From NCBI RefSeq assembly GCF_904846695.1, contig NZ_CAJHBR010000011.1, positions 1 to 64,000 of the forward strand: a DNA stretch of 64,000 nt, given 5' to 3'. The position numbers were made by a program, and so were the translations under genes. Shown here one piece after another: positions 8,732 to 16,879 of this stretch. The stretch comes from Psychrobacter urativorans (GTDB lineage Bacteria; Pseudomonadota; Gammaproteobacteria; Pseudomonadales; Moraxellaceae). The number at the start of each line of letters is the position of its first letter. Position 1 is the stretch's first letter. Below the pieces are notes generated by a model. The model was not told the DNA's origin and searched no databases. It saw only the letters and a list, made by a program, of their open reading frames with translations.

Positions 8732-8759
8732 AAAAACCCAGCCTAAGTGCTGGGTTTTT
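8732..8759 (+). terminator. Rho-independent terminator after katE
   Basis: aaaaacccagc pairs with gctgggttttt around ctaagt, followed by T residues. Confidence 0.9.
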
Positions 8760-9244
8760 GCTATTAAGCGCATAGATATATAACAACACAGATATAGGCA
8801 TAGAGTAATTAAAAAAATATAAACACAAGCGTTCACTGAGAATAATATATTTTGACCGTAGCAAGGCTATACTTAGGGGGTGTTAAATTTTTATCAGCCG
8901 AGCAATACTGTTGGCAATGGCTCAAAGCTGGATGGCAAACTAGATCGAAATTGCAAATAACGCAGAGGGTTTTTTATTAGGATAAGCGGCTAGATTTGCT
9001 ACCTCCTACTTCTTAAGCTCAGCAGTAAAACCTCCTAGCAGTCGTCAACAACAGGACTGCTTTTTTGTGCTACGGCGCTAAAGCTAGGCCATTAGCCACA
9101 CTGTACTACAGAGCTTTTTGCTGCTATTTTAAAATTATTGGACTAGAAATAGTCTCTATTAAAAACATATTAATGCTGTAATCAATGGTTTGACACCAGC
9201 TAATTTGAATAAAACAATGACAGATATTACGTCAGGAAATATTT
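8760..9244. other. Gene-free region with an orphan terminator-like hairpin
   Basis: No convincing protein frame. AGCAGTC (9037-9043) pairs with GACTGCT (9055-9061), followed by TTTTT, which is the shape of a plus-strand intrinsic terminator, but no gene ends before it. A small RNA or the remains of a lost gene are possible. I found no good promoter upstream. Confidence 0.4.
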
Positions 9245-10012
9245 ATGACTTTAAGTAATATTATTCGTATAGACGGGTATATCCAAAGTAGTTATTTGGC
9301 CGTATACCCAGATAAGCTGCTATTACTCGATGGTTGCTGTCGTGCTGATGTGCCGATAGTATTACGCTACATCAAAAACACGCTGCAGCGTCCTATAAGT
9401 GACCTAAAAGTAGTTATGGTTACTCACATGCATCCAGATCATGCTGGTGGTGCTCACAAGTTGCGAGAGGCGACAGGCTGCCTAGTCGTATCCGCTGATA
9501 AACCAAAACAATGGTATGCCGGTATTGGTGGTCAAATGATGCACTTAGTAGATATTGGCTTAGCTCATTATGTGGCCAATAGGCAAAATCGTCCTTTCAA
9601 AAAACTATGGTACTCCGCTCATTTGCAAGCTGATATAAAAGTTAGTGATGGGGAGAGTATTCCTGAGTTTGAAGATTGGCAAGTGTTAGAGACACCTGGA
9701 CATACTGATCGAGATTTGTCGTTGTATCATTTGCCAACCCGACAAGTATATATCGCTGATCTAATCATTAAGCTTCGTCATAAGTTTGTCGCCCCTTTTC
9801 CTATTTATGATCCCAAATCTTATATCAATTCCCTGCAAAAAATAAAAAATCTTAATCCTACTAAGGTAATGATGGCGCATGGGCGTGAGCTGGCTATCGA
9901 CGCCGCTACTTTTGATATGCTTATCGTACAAGCCCCTAAAGAGCCACGTACAGTAAAAGATACTATCAAGCATAAGCTAAGAGGCAAAAAGAGTAATTTT
10001 AGCGAATATTAA
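9245..10012 (+). CDS. Metallo-beta-lactamase-fold hydrolase
   Basis: 255 residues. The metal-binding motif of the family is intact: H61, H63, D65 and H66 in THMHPDHAGG, a further His in ETPGHTDRDLSLY (about 150-162), Asp in YIADL and His in MMAHGRE near 212. These would hold two metal ions in the active site. There is no signal peptide, so it is cytosolic. A basic C-terminal tail (KDTIKHKLRGKKS) is unusual. The substrate is unknown; glyoxalase II-like thioesterases, lactonases and others share the fold. The start ATG has a purine-rich site (caggaaat). It ends close to the tRNA-Lys terminator, which is roughly symmetric and may serve both. Confidence 0.82.
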   Translation: MTLSNIIRIDGYIQSSYLAVYPDKLLLLDGCCRADVPIVLRYIKNTLQRPISDLKVVMVTHMHPDHAGGAHKLREATGCLVVSADKPKQWYAGIGGQMMHLVDIGLAHYVANRQNRPFKKLWYSAHLQADIKVSDGESIPEFEDWQVLETPGHTDRDLSLYHLPTRQVYIADLIIKLRHKFVAPFPIYDPKSYINSLQKIKNLNPTKVMMAHGRELAIDAATFDMLIVQAPKEPRTVKDTIKHKLRGKKSNFSEY

Positions 10013-10069
10013 TTATCCCCTTGAGCGCTGATAGGAGATAGCAACTACTAGCACAGAAATTATAGGCAT

Positions 10070-10108
10070 AAAAAAAGCCCAATCATTATAAATAATGACT
10101 GGGCTTTT
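10070..10108 (-). terminator. Terminator of the tRNA-Lys transcript (bidirectional)
   Basis: agcccaatcatta pairs, with one mismatch, with taatgactgggct. Seven A residues at 10070-10076 give a T-run on the minus strand just after the first tRNA-Lys gene. The other side has TTTT for the plus-strand hydrolase gene. Confidence 0.85.
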
Positions 10109-10114
10109 GGAATA

Positions 10115-10190
10115 TGGTGGACCGACCGCGACTCGAACGCGGGACCAATTGATTAAAAGTCAACTGCTCTACCAACTGAGCTATCGGTCC
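10115..10190 (-). tRNA. tRNA-Lys (anticodon TTT)
   Basis: On the minus strand a 76-nt cloverleaf starts GGACCGATAGCTCAG and ends GGTCCACCA. The CCA end is encoded. The acceptor stem GGACCGA/TCGGTCC, the D arm (GCTC...GAGC), anticodon loop CTTTTAA with TTT, and T arm (GCGGG TTCGAGT... type) all form. It reads lysine codons AAA/AAG. Confidence 0.97.
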
Positions 10191-10259
10191 TGAGAAGCGT
10201 ATAAAAATTGCACTGCAATTTTAGCTTCGCAAGAGAAAAACCTTTAAATAGGTTTTTCT
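10191..10259 (-). repeat. Two-hairpin leader of tRNA-Lys copy 1
   Basis: Read on the minus strand: AGAAAAACC and GGTTTTTCT pair around the loop TATTTAAA; connector CTCTTGCG; outer pair GAAGC/GCTTC; inner hairpin AAAATTGCA/TGCAATTTT around a single G. It ends directly against the first base of the tRNA. The same layout with other stem sequences is seen at 256-328. Confidence 0.7.
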
Positions 10260-10347
10260 TAAACTTAATGTTTAGAAAGAATTTATAGTAAATTTACATT
10301 TTCGTAAATTCTAAAAAACTCGATATCAACACTAAGGTATTGCAAGT

Positions 10348-10371
10348 GAAATTTACTTAAAGGTAAATTTC
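10348..10371 (-). repeat. CTTTAA-loop hairpin upstream of repeat copy 1
   Basis: GAAATTTAC and GTAAATTTC form a perfect 9-bp stem. On the minus strand the loop reads CTTTAA and is followed by ACTTGCAATACC. Its counterpart at 10709-10732 keeps the loop and flank but has a mostly changed stem. Confidence 0.65.
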
Positions 10372-10475
10372 GGGGTTAGTCCTAAGTAATCCTCTTAAAA
10401 GAAAACTACTTAAAACTAAACTTATCAAGTTAATACCGAGTAGGGTAAAACACTTCACAAGCATACTACTAAAAA

Positions 10476-10551
10476 TGGTGGACCGACCGCGACTCGAACG
10501 CGGGACCAATTGATTAAAAGTCAACTGCTCTACCAACTGAGCTATCGGTCC
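10476..10551 (-). tRNA. tRNA-Lys (anticodon TTT), second copy
   Basis: Same sequence as the copy at 10115-10190, 76 nt with encoded CCA and anticodon TTT. Both lie on one minus-strand transcript between a predicted promoter near 10.92 kb and the terminator at 10070-10108. Confidence 0.97.
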
Positions 10552-10620
10552 TGAGAAGCGTATAAAAATTGCACTGCAATTTTAGCTTCGCAAGAGAAAA
10601 ACCTTTAAATAGGTTTTTCT
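10552..10620 (-). repeat. Two-hairpin leader of tRNA-Lys copy 2
   Basis: Same sequence as the leader at 10191-10259, directly against the tRNA 5' end. As a pre-tRNA 5' leader it would have to be removed by RNase P; the long stems also make it a candidate substrate for RNase III. Confidence 0.7.
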
Positions 10621-10708
10621 TAAACTTAATGTTTAGAAAGAATTTATAGTAAATTTACATTTTCGTAAATTCTAAAAAACTCGATATCAACACTAAGGTA
10701 TTGCAAGT

Positions 10709-10732
10709 AATATTTCCTTAAAGGGAAATATT
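10709..10732 (-). repeat. CTTTAA-loop hairpin upstream of repeat copy 2
   Basis: AATATTTCC and GGAAATATT form a perfect 9-bp stem around a loop that reads CTTTAA on the minus strand. Compare 10348-10371. Confidence 0.65.
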
Positions 10733-10738
10733 TGGTTC

Positions 10739-10806
10739 TTATAGCGTATAAAAATTGCATGACAATTTTAACTCTACAAGAGAAAATTCCTTAAAGGAGA
10801 TTTTCT
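10739..10806 (-). repeat. Degenerate third two-hairpin leader without a tRNA
   Basis: On the minus strand: AGAAAATCTCC / GGAATTTTCT around TTTAA with one bulge, connector CTCTTGTAGAG, then AAAATTG/CAATTTT, then TATACGCTATAAG. This matches the other leaders in order and in the conserved words, but the outer pair is weak and no tRNA follows. It may mark a deleted tRNA-Lys copy. Confidence 0.55.
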
Positions 10807-10914
10807 AAAAACATCACATTCAAATTACTAATTCTATTTGAGTGCAACTGAAATTCATTAAATAGAACTTCGTATCCACGCTTAGATAATTTCTATCCCT
10901 AAACGTGAGAGCAC

Positions 10915-10942
10915 ATTATATATAGTCTTGAGATAAATACAA
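10915..10942 (-). promoter_or_regulatory. Predicted promoter of the tRNA-Lys transcript
   Basis: On the minus strand TTGTAT (10942-10937) is 16 bases from a perfect TATAAT (10920-10915). The next bases are GTGCTCTCACG. It is the best sigma-70 match upstream of the array, and no comparable match was found directly before either tRNA. Confidence 0.6.
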
Positions 10943-11056
10943 CCCTATAGACCCAAAAAAACGTAAATTCTATGTAAAAACTACCAATTTATTAAAATAT
11001 ACTTTCTGCTAGGCCAAATTAGGCCTATTTTTACCGCTTTAAGGGCCTATATTTCG

Positions 11057-13150
11057 CTAATCTCTAGACAAAGCCTCTACAGGATCTAATCTAGCAGCAT
11101 TGCGAGCGGGTAAGAAGCCAAAAATCACCCCGATTAAGGTGGAGCAAATAAAAGCGGCGATGATAGAAGTTGGCGAATAGATAACTTTAAAGCTATCAGA
11201 GCCAATACTATTGATGCCTTCACCAATCATAAAGGCTAAAAACACCCCAAGGCTGCCCCCTAAAATACAGACTAGTATCGCCTCAATCAAAAACTGCTGC
11301 ATGATATCGCTTTGACGAGCACCTACTGCCATGCGCACGCCAATCTCATTAGTACGCTCAGTCACAGAGACCAACATGATATTCATCACCCCAATACCGC
11401 CTACGATCAATGAAATGATAGCAATGGAAGAAATCAGCAAGGTCATAGTGGTGGTAGTGGCTTCAATAGTCTGACGAATAGAATCCGAGTTACGAACTCG
11501 GAAGTCATCGGCACCATGACGGCCTTCAATAAGCTTAGTAATAGCGGTTTCAGCCGCAGCCGAGGAAATCTCAGTATCAATCAAAGCTACGAAGCGATCG
11601 ATATAGGCCGTGCCCTTAATGCGAGACATCATAGTGGTATAAGGCATATAAATCGTCGGCGCATCGCTAGACATGCCAAAGCCACCTGCATCTTTTGCTT
11701 CTAATACCCCTATCACTCGTCCTGGTACGTTGCCTATCAGCATCACTTCACCAATCGGATCTGGCGTATCAGCAAAAAAAGTCTTTTTAGCATTGTCATC
11801 GATAATAATATCTTGGGTACGGCGGTTGACACTTTGCTCATCAAAGCCTTGTCCTGAGGCTAAGGTCTCACCAGTCACCGCTAGATAATCTTGGCCAACC
11901 CCGCTGACGCTGGCTGACTCTTGAATACTACGGTAGCGCACACTAGTATTAGTATCTAACTGCGGGCTAACACTGACCACATAAGGTTGATCACCCACTG
12001 CTTTAGCATCTTCTGGAGTGAGACTATCATCATTATATTGGCGACGTGGATCACCATAGGGATAGCCGTCAGTCACCGTGATAGTATTAGTACCTAAAGA
12101 GCTAATATTAGATAAGATTTGCTGTTGCGAGCCTTTACCTAAGCCCACTACTGAAACTACAGAGGCAATACCGATAATGATGCCTAGCATCGTCAGGACA
12201 GTACGCATCTTATGCGCTCGCATCGCTAATAAAGACATCTTAAAGGCTTCGGTCAGGCGATCGATGAAGCTAGCTAGCGGGCCTTTTTGATTACTAGCTA
12301 AGATATTTGGTGGGGCAGGTTTCGGTTCAGTACCAGCTTGTAAATAAGCCTCATTGTGATAATCGGCAATGATATGACCATCTTTTAGCTCGATGACTCT
12401 TTCTGCTTGCGCTGCGATACTAGGATCATGAGTTACCATGATGACGGTATGACCTCGGCGATTAAGATCTTTGAGAATCTGCATGACATCAGCGCCAGAC
12501 TTGCTATCTAAGGCACCTGTAGGCTCATCGGCTAAAATGACATCCCCGCCATTCATCAGAGCTCTAGCAATAGAAACTCGTTGCTGCTGACCACCAGAAA
12601 GCTGATTAGGACGGTTGGTTACTTTATCAGCGAGCCCCAAATCGGCTAACAGACTTTCAGCGCGTTCAATTCGAGCTTCACCATCCATACCGGCATAGAC
12701 AGCAGGGACTGCAACGTTGTCACGTGCACTGATATCCCCTAGCAAATGATAGCGCTGAAAAATAAAACCAAAATGCTCACGGCGTAGCTTGGCCAAATCG
12801 TCGGCATCTAAGCGCTCGACAGGTTGACCATAGATCAAGTAACGCCCGGCATTGGCTTTATCCAAACAGCCCAAGATATTCATCAGGGTCGACTTACCTG
12901 AGCCGGATTGGCCGATGATAGCGAGCATTTCGCCCTGATAAATAGTCAAATCGATATCATGCAATACACGAATTCTCTGCTCACCGGCAGGAAACTCTCT
13001 GATGATACCCGTCAGCTCCATGATCGGCTGACCCTTAGGAGGGTGAGTGTTAGCTGGCTTGTTTAACTCAGTGGAAGGTTCGGTTTTGGCCAAGCTAACA
13101 GACGAATCTGCTGCCGACGGAGCAAGAATTGGCGAAGAAGGGCTGGTCAT
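11057..13150 (-). CDS. macB: MacB-type ABC transporter (fused ATPase and permease)
   Basis: 697 residues. An N-terminal ATPase domain is followed by a MacB permease domain. Walker A is GQSGSGKST (80-88), the ABC signature LSGGQQQR lies near 184-191 and Walker B/H-loop sequences ILADEPTGALD and VTHD follow. Four membrane helices are predicted: one at about 313-335 (MRTVLTMLGIIIGIASVVSV) and three near the C-terminus (LISSIAIISLIVGGIGVMNI and after), with a large periplasmic domain between. It ends with the family's AARLDPVEALSRD. MacB uses ATP to drive export of macrolides, siderophores, toxins or peptides from the periplasm through MacA and a TolC-like channel. The first 43 residues are a low-complexity extension. 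It lies 119 bases after macA. No outer-membrane gene is adjacent. Confidence 0.93.
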   Translation of the reverse strand: MTSPSSPILAPSAADSSVSLAKTEPSTELNKPANTHPPKGQPIMELTGIIREFPAGEQRIRVLHDIDLTIYQGEMLAIIGQSGSGKSTLMNILGCLDKANAGRYLIYGQPVERLDADDLAKLRREHFGFIFQRYHLLGDISARDNVAVPAVYAGMDGEARIERAESLLADLGLADKVTNRPNQLSGGQQQRVSIARALMNGGDVILADEPTGALDSKSGADVMQILKDLNRRGHTVIMVTHDPSIAAQAERVIELKDGHIIADYHNEAYLQAGTEPKPAPPNILASNQKGPLASFIDRLTEAFKMSLLAMRAHKMRTVLTMLGIIIGIASVVSVVGLGKGSQQQILSNISSLGTNTITVTDGYPYGDPRRQYNDDSLTPEDAKAVGDQPYVVSVSPQLDTNTSVRYRSIQESASVSGVGQDYLAVTGETLASGQGFDEQSVNRRTQDIIIDDNAKKTFFADTPDPIGEVMLIGNVPGRVIGVLEAKDAGGFGMSSDAPTIYMPYTTMMSRIKGTAYIDRFVALIDTEISSAAAETAITKLIEGRHGADDFRVRNSDSIRQTIEATTTTMTLLISSIAIISLIVGGIGVMNIMLVSVTERTNEIGVRMAVGARQSDIMQQFLIEAILVCILGGSLGVFLAFMIGEGINSIGSDSFKVIYSPTSIIAAFICSTLIGVIFGFLPARNAARLDPVEALSRD

Positions 13151-13269
13151 AGCGATCTCTTATCAAAGCGTTACAGACGGCGACAGCTACTACTTAGTAT
13201 TTAACACAGCAGTTAACAGTCGCCACGGTAAGGGAGCTGGCAAAGGTGAGTGGTCATCCACAAGTCAGG

Positions 13270-14724
13270 TTACATACCTGGTGGACGACGACGGGGGCCT
13301 CCAGCGCCTCCTTTACTTGGGCCTTCTTCGCCGATAATCACGGTATCCCCAACTTGTAAACCAGTTAAAATTTGGGCGTCTACTCGGTTATCAATACCGA
13401 CTGTGACGGCTTTATCTTCCACACTGCCATCAGTATTAAGGACGCGCACAAAACGCTTTTTGCTACTTAGAGCATCCTTTGGTTGAGCAGTATTTCCTTG
13501 CTTAGTACCTTTGCGATTAGCAGTAGCAGACTTATCCTCTTCGCCGTTTGAACGTTGAGCTTGCACCTTATTGCCTTTAGCATCCTTCGACTTGCCTGAG
13601 CTATTATCGCTCATGCTTGGCATGTTTTGTAAGGCTGAAGAGGGCACTAATAACACATTTTTGGCTTGATTGATAACCACGAATACTTGCGCTGTCATAT
13701 CAATACGGAAGCGCTTATCAGGATTAGGCACTTCGATATAGCCGACATAATAAATCGCTGAGTCTGCCGCACTAGTAGTACTAATAGTTTCAGGAGCAGG
13801 TTCGATAGCCGTTAATACCGCATCATACTTTTGATCTGGATCGCCGATAGTATTGAAATAAACTGGTAGGCCAGCTCGTACGTTAATCACATCAGCTTCA
13901 GATATTTGCGCATTGATACGCACAGTTGATAAATCGGCTAAAGTGACAATAGTCGGCGTTGACTGATTAGCGTTGACCGTGGCACCTTGTTCTGTAGTTA
14001 CTGATACTACCGTACCATCCATAGGGGCACGAATAGTAGTATAGCCTAAGTTTTCAGAGGCGGTATCGAGGTCTGTTTGTGACTTCTGTAGTCCGGCTTG
14101 GTCGCTGGCAATATTGGATTGTGCGGTGATTAAAGAGGCTTTAGCATTATCAATAGCCGCTTGAGCGACAATGACATCGGCTTCGGCAGAAGATACTTTG
14201 ACTGCTGCCGAGTCATAATCTTGCTGAGAAATAGCATCGATAGCTACTAAAGACTTTAAGCGGCCGAAGTCCACACGGGCTTGTTTGAGGGCCACTTGCT
14301 TACGAGTAAGGTCAGCATAAGCACTATCTAAGCTGGCTTGACGACTGCCATATTCCGCCTGCGCACTTTGCAGACCTGCACGGCTTTGCGCTAACGAAGC
14401 TTGCTGATTGGAAAGGTTGTTTTTTTGCGTCACTTGATCAATCTGAGCAATCAAGTCGCCTTTTTTGACTTCATCGCCAACTTTGACATATAACTTAGTC
14501 ACTTCCCCAGATACCTGAGCACCTACATCAACGGTATTTAACGCCTTCACCTTACCTGAGGCCATGACGTTATTCTCGACATCGCCTAGCTTAGCCGTTG
14601 CGGTGATGTAATTGGGGGTTTCTTCTTTGGGTTTAAATTTGCTATATGCTAGTGCCCCTAAGGCGACTAGGATAAGGGCAATGATGCCCCATTTAATAGC
14701 AGACTTCTTACTAAGTTTGCGCAT
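13270..14724 (-). CDS. macA: MacA-type periplasmic adaptor protein
   Basis: 484 residues, longer than the usual 370-390. It has an N-terminal membrane anchor (GIIALILVALGALAYS), a biotinyl-lipoyl half-motif (MASGKVKALNTVDVGAQVSG), a long coiled-coil hairpin (about 100-215, rich in Ala, Gln, Ser) and the barrel domain starting IRAPMDGTVVSV. The extra length is a hydrophilic Ser/Lys/Asn-rich insert (about 370-420) and a Gly/Pro/Arg-rich tail (GGAGGPRRRPPGM). MacA links MacB in the inner membrane to an outer-membrane channel and stimulates its ATPase. It precedes macB in the transcript. The substrate cannot be told from sequence. Confidence 0.92.
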   Translation of the reverse strand: MRKLSKKSAIKWGIIALILVALGALAYSKFKPKEETPNYITATAKLGDVENNVMASGKVKALNTVDVGAQVSGEVTKLYVKVGDEVKKGDLIAQIDQVTQKNNLSNQQASLAQSRAGLQSAQAEYGSRQASLDSAYADLTRKQVALKQARVDFGRLKSLVAIDAISQQDYDSAAVKVSSAEADVIVAQAAIDNAKASLITAQSNIASDQAGLQKSQTDLDTASENLGYTTIRAPMDGTVVSVTTEQGATVNANQSTPTIVTLADLSTVRINAQISEADVINVRAGLPVYFNTIGDPDQKYDAVLTAIEPAPETISTTSAADSAIYYVGYIEVPNPDKRFRIDMTAQVFVVINQAKNVLLVPSSALQNMPSMSDNSSGKSKDAKGNKVQAQRSNGEEDKSATANRKGTKQGNTAQPKDALSSKKRFVRVLNTDGSVEDKAVTVGIDNRVDAQILTGLQVGDTVIIGEEGPSKGGAGGPRRRPPGM

Positions 14725-14889
14725 TATGACAATCCAATTTCAATCGACTAAAATATAGTTATAGTAAAGGCTTAGCTACTAAAAGTGAATGGTAATTAGT
14801 TTGCGAAAGGTTAAGCAGGTAGATAGGAGGGCAAAGCACTAAAAGGCAGTAAAAGTTATTAACAGTAACTGGGACAAACTTGCCCGCTT

Positions 14890-16020
14890 TTATCTATTGG
14901 CAAATAGTGTTTGGCCGGATAATTGCAGTGCAGCTTGCAATAAAAGCTCCCAAGCAGGTTGACGTATTAGACCTTTGATCGCCTGATCACAGCGATAAAG
15001 TAAGTCAGGCCATTGGGCGGTTTGCGCGGTGGTTTGGCGACGGCAGGCCTGCTGGTATAAGCCCTGTTTACTACGCCAGATACCTAATGCTTGTGGGTCT
15101 TGTCCATCCATTAATGCCATAAACTGACGCATATCTTTACTGATCGCCCATAGCACTAACGTAGTCGGTTCGTCAGTAGCCTTAAGCTGCAATATAATCT
15201 TGGTAACTTGTCTAAGGTCGCCGGCGAGCATCGCATCAGATAGATCAAAGACGCTAAACTGTGCGTCGCTCACTAGCGCGGCTTGTAAGTCAGTAATATC
15301 TAACGCTAAGGGTTTTGCCTCAGGGCTAGTATTGTTAGAACTAAGCTCAGGTATAGAGCTTTTATCAGCATCATTACCAGAGTGATGGTCTGGTTGCGGC
15401 TGTTGCTTAGGGTTAAAAGCGCTCAATGTCGGCGCAAACAGATAAGACAAGCGCCATAAAGTCTGATAAGCGCTGAGTAAATGATGCTCAGTATGCGACA
15501 TCAGCAGCTGCCAAGCATCTTGTGATAAGCGTAAACCAAACTGCTGTGCTTGAACCTGTAACAACTGCTGACGTTGGCGCTCATCATATAAATTACAATC
15601 AATAATGTGGCCGTATTGGGCAAAAGGTGCGAACCATTTGCTGCTTTGCGCACGTTTATCCTGTTTAGGTGTTAACCATAATAAACTATGACTATGTGCG
15701 CCCGTTTGGGCATCAATGGCGAAGCGTTCTAACTCAGTGAGGATAGCTTTGTCCGGTTTATGATTGCCAGTGACAATCAAGGCGCTAGCATCGTCGAATA
15801 ACGATAAGCTACTCAGTTCTGAAAGGACCTCTTGCCAGCTTTTTACTGATATTAGCTCAATACGTTTAATGGCATAATTTTGTGCACGCCAATGCGGTCG
15901 TAGCGCGTCGATTAACCACTGCTGTAATAACGCCTCATCACCTTGCGCTAGCCACAAGCCGGCTACTGCAACAGTAGGCTGCAGTAACTTAGGATAAGCT
16001 TGGGTAAAAGTCTCTTGCAT
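14890..16020 (-). CDS. holA: DNA polymerase III delta subunit
   Basis: 376 residues, a little longer than the 343 of Escherichia coli. Delta opens the beta clamp as part of the clamp loader. The N-terminal domain has the degenerate AAA+ layout (LFDDASALIVTGNHKPDK), and the C-terminal collar helices include QFSVFDLSDAMLAGDLRQV and LVLWAISKDMRQF. The extra length is a Gln/Pro/Asp/Ser-rich linker at about residues 203-240. The order leuS, lptE, holA on one strand is the classical arrangement in gammaproteobacteria and supports the call, since delta is poorly conserved. The gap to lptE is 130 bases. Confidence 0.88.
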   Translation of the reverse strand: MQETFTQAYPKLLQPTVAVAGLWLAQGDEALLQQWLIDALRPHWRAQNYAIKRIELISVKSWQEVLSELSSLSLFDDASALIVTGNHKPDKAILTELERFAIDAQTGAHSHSLLWLTPKQDKRAQSSKWFAPFAQYGHIIDCNLYDERQRQQLLQVQAQQFGLRLSQDAWQLLMSHTEHHLLSAYQTLWRLSYLFAPTLSAFNPKQQPQPDHHSGNDADKSSIPELSSNNTSPEAKPLALDITDLQAALVSDAQFSVFDLSDAMLAGDLRQVTKIILQLKATDEPTTLVLWAISKDMRQFMALMDGQDPQALGIWRSKQGLYQQACRRQTTAQTAQWPDLLYRCDQAIKGLIRQPAWELLLQAALQLSGQTLFANR

Positions 16021-16150
16021 AAGGTATAGGCTATTTAGTTCAGCAGGTTGGTTTGTTGAGCACGGTATCTTGGTGGTATTTAGTCTAGCGTTAGCATAGC
16101 TATCGGGTAACTATAACTATGCTGAGCATTTATCAACCAAAACTAAAAAG

Positions 16151-16840
16151 CTAAGGTTTTGGCGCAATAATCTTTGCGCTAGAATTTGCAGTGGGTTGAC
16201 GCACCATCGAAGACGAGCTACTGGCACTGTTAGGCGCTAATTTTGGTAGGCTAATAGCCACATACTGATCAGTAATACGACGAGCTAAGCTGTCATATAG
16301 CCAACCACGGATTTGAGTGCCTTGCTGATCATCGGTACTGACCGAGGCCTCGTTATACTGATAGCTGCGTTCAACTTGGATAGGACTGGTCAAAGTCACA
16401 GGTTGACCGTTTTTCATAGTCTGATAAGTAACGTCGGCAGATAATACTAGGCGAATCTCTGTCAATACCCCGACCAACTCATAATTTTTAAAACGCAAGT
16501 TATCGATTTTGATACTGGCAATCTGCTCTGCATCAGTATTAGCAGCAGCGCTATTAGCTGCACTCTCGATCATAGTAATGCCATCGACCACATCAACGCC
16601 TAAAGCTTCTAAGCGTCTAGTCAGTGGTAGCTTCAACGGGAATGAGATGCGATTGTCTTCGACAATAATAGCTGTCTTAGCAACCTCAAAGCGCAAAGGC
16701 GCATCGTAACCCCGTAGATGAAAACCGCAGCCAGTCAGTAAACTGGCGCTACCGAGTACGGTAACCATTGGCAGGCTTGCCAGTAGCATAACGGCAAGCT
16801 TATTTACTGTCGATGGTTTGGTTGATGACTGATACGCCAT
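16151..16840 (-). CDS. lptE: LPS-assembly lipoprotein LptE
   Basis: 229 residues. The signal peptide ends in a lipobox LLTGCGFHLRG, giving a lipidated Cys at about 38. GCGFHLRG is the hallmark start of mature LptE. It plugs the LptD barrel in the outer membrane and helps insert lipopolysaccharide (or lipooligosaccharide). The tail after about residue 200 is Ser/Ala/Pro-rich. It sits between leuS and holA, 39 bases after leuS, as in many gammaproteobacteria. Confidence 0.9.
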   Translation of the reverse strand: MAYQSSTKPSTVNKLAVMLLASLPMVTVLGSASLLTGCGFHLRGYDAPLRFEVAKTAIIVEDNRISFPLKLPLTRRLEALGVDVVDGITMIESAANSAAANTDAEQIASIKIDNLRFKNYELVGVLTEIRLVLSADVTYQTMKNGQPVTLTSPIQVERSYQYNEASVSTDDQQGTQIRGWLYDSLARRITDQYVAISLPKLAPNSASSSSSMVRQPTANSSAKIIAPKP

Positions 16841-16879
16841 AATCGCTATCCTTATTTAGTCTAAAAAGGCTTAGTAAGC

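Larger units (their letters stand above)
10114..10347 (-). repeat. 234-bp tRNA-Lys repeat unit, copy 1
   Basis: This 234-bp block holds tRNA-Lys, its two-hairpin leader and about 90 bases upstream. It recurs with no difference I could see at 10475-10708, 361 bp away. Sequences on both sides differ between copies, so the block was duplicated or homogenised as a unit. Confidence 0.9.
10475..10708 (-). repeat. 234-bp tRNA-Lys repeat unit, copy 2
   Basis: Second copy of the block at 10114-10347. It is upstream in the direction of transcription. Between the two blocks lies a 127-bp spacer that is AT-rich and contains a further imperfect hairpin with a TTTTAA loop (AGTAGTTTTC with GAGGATTACT, using G-U pairs). 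Confidence 0.9.

Noticed and set aside
8851..8880. A promoter TTGACC...TATACT before the orphan terminator
   Set aside because: The spacing is only about 10 bases.
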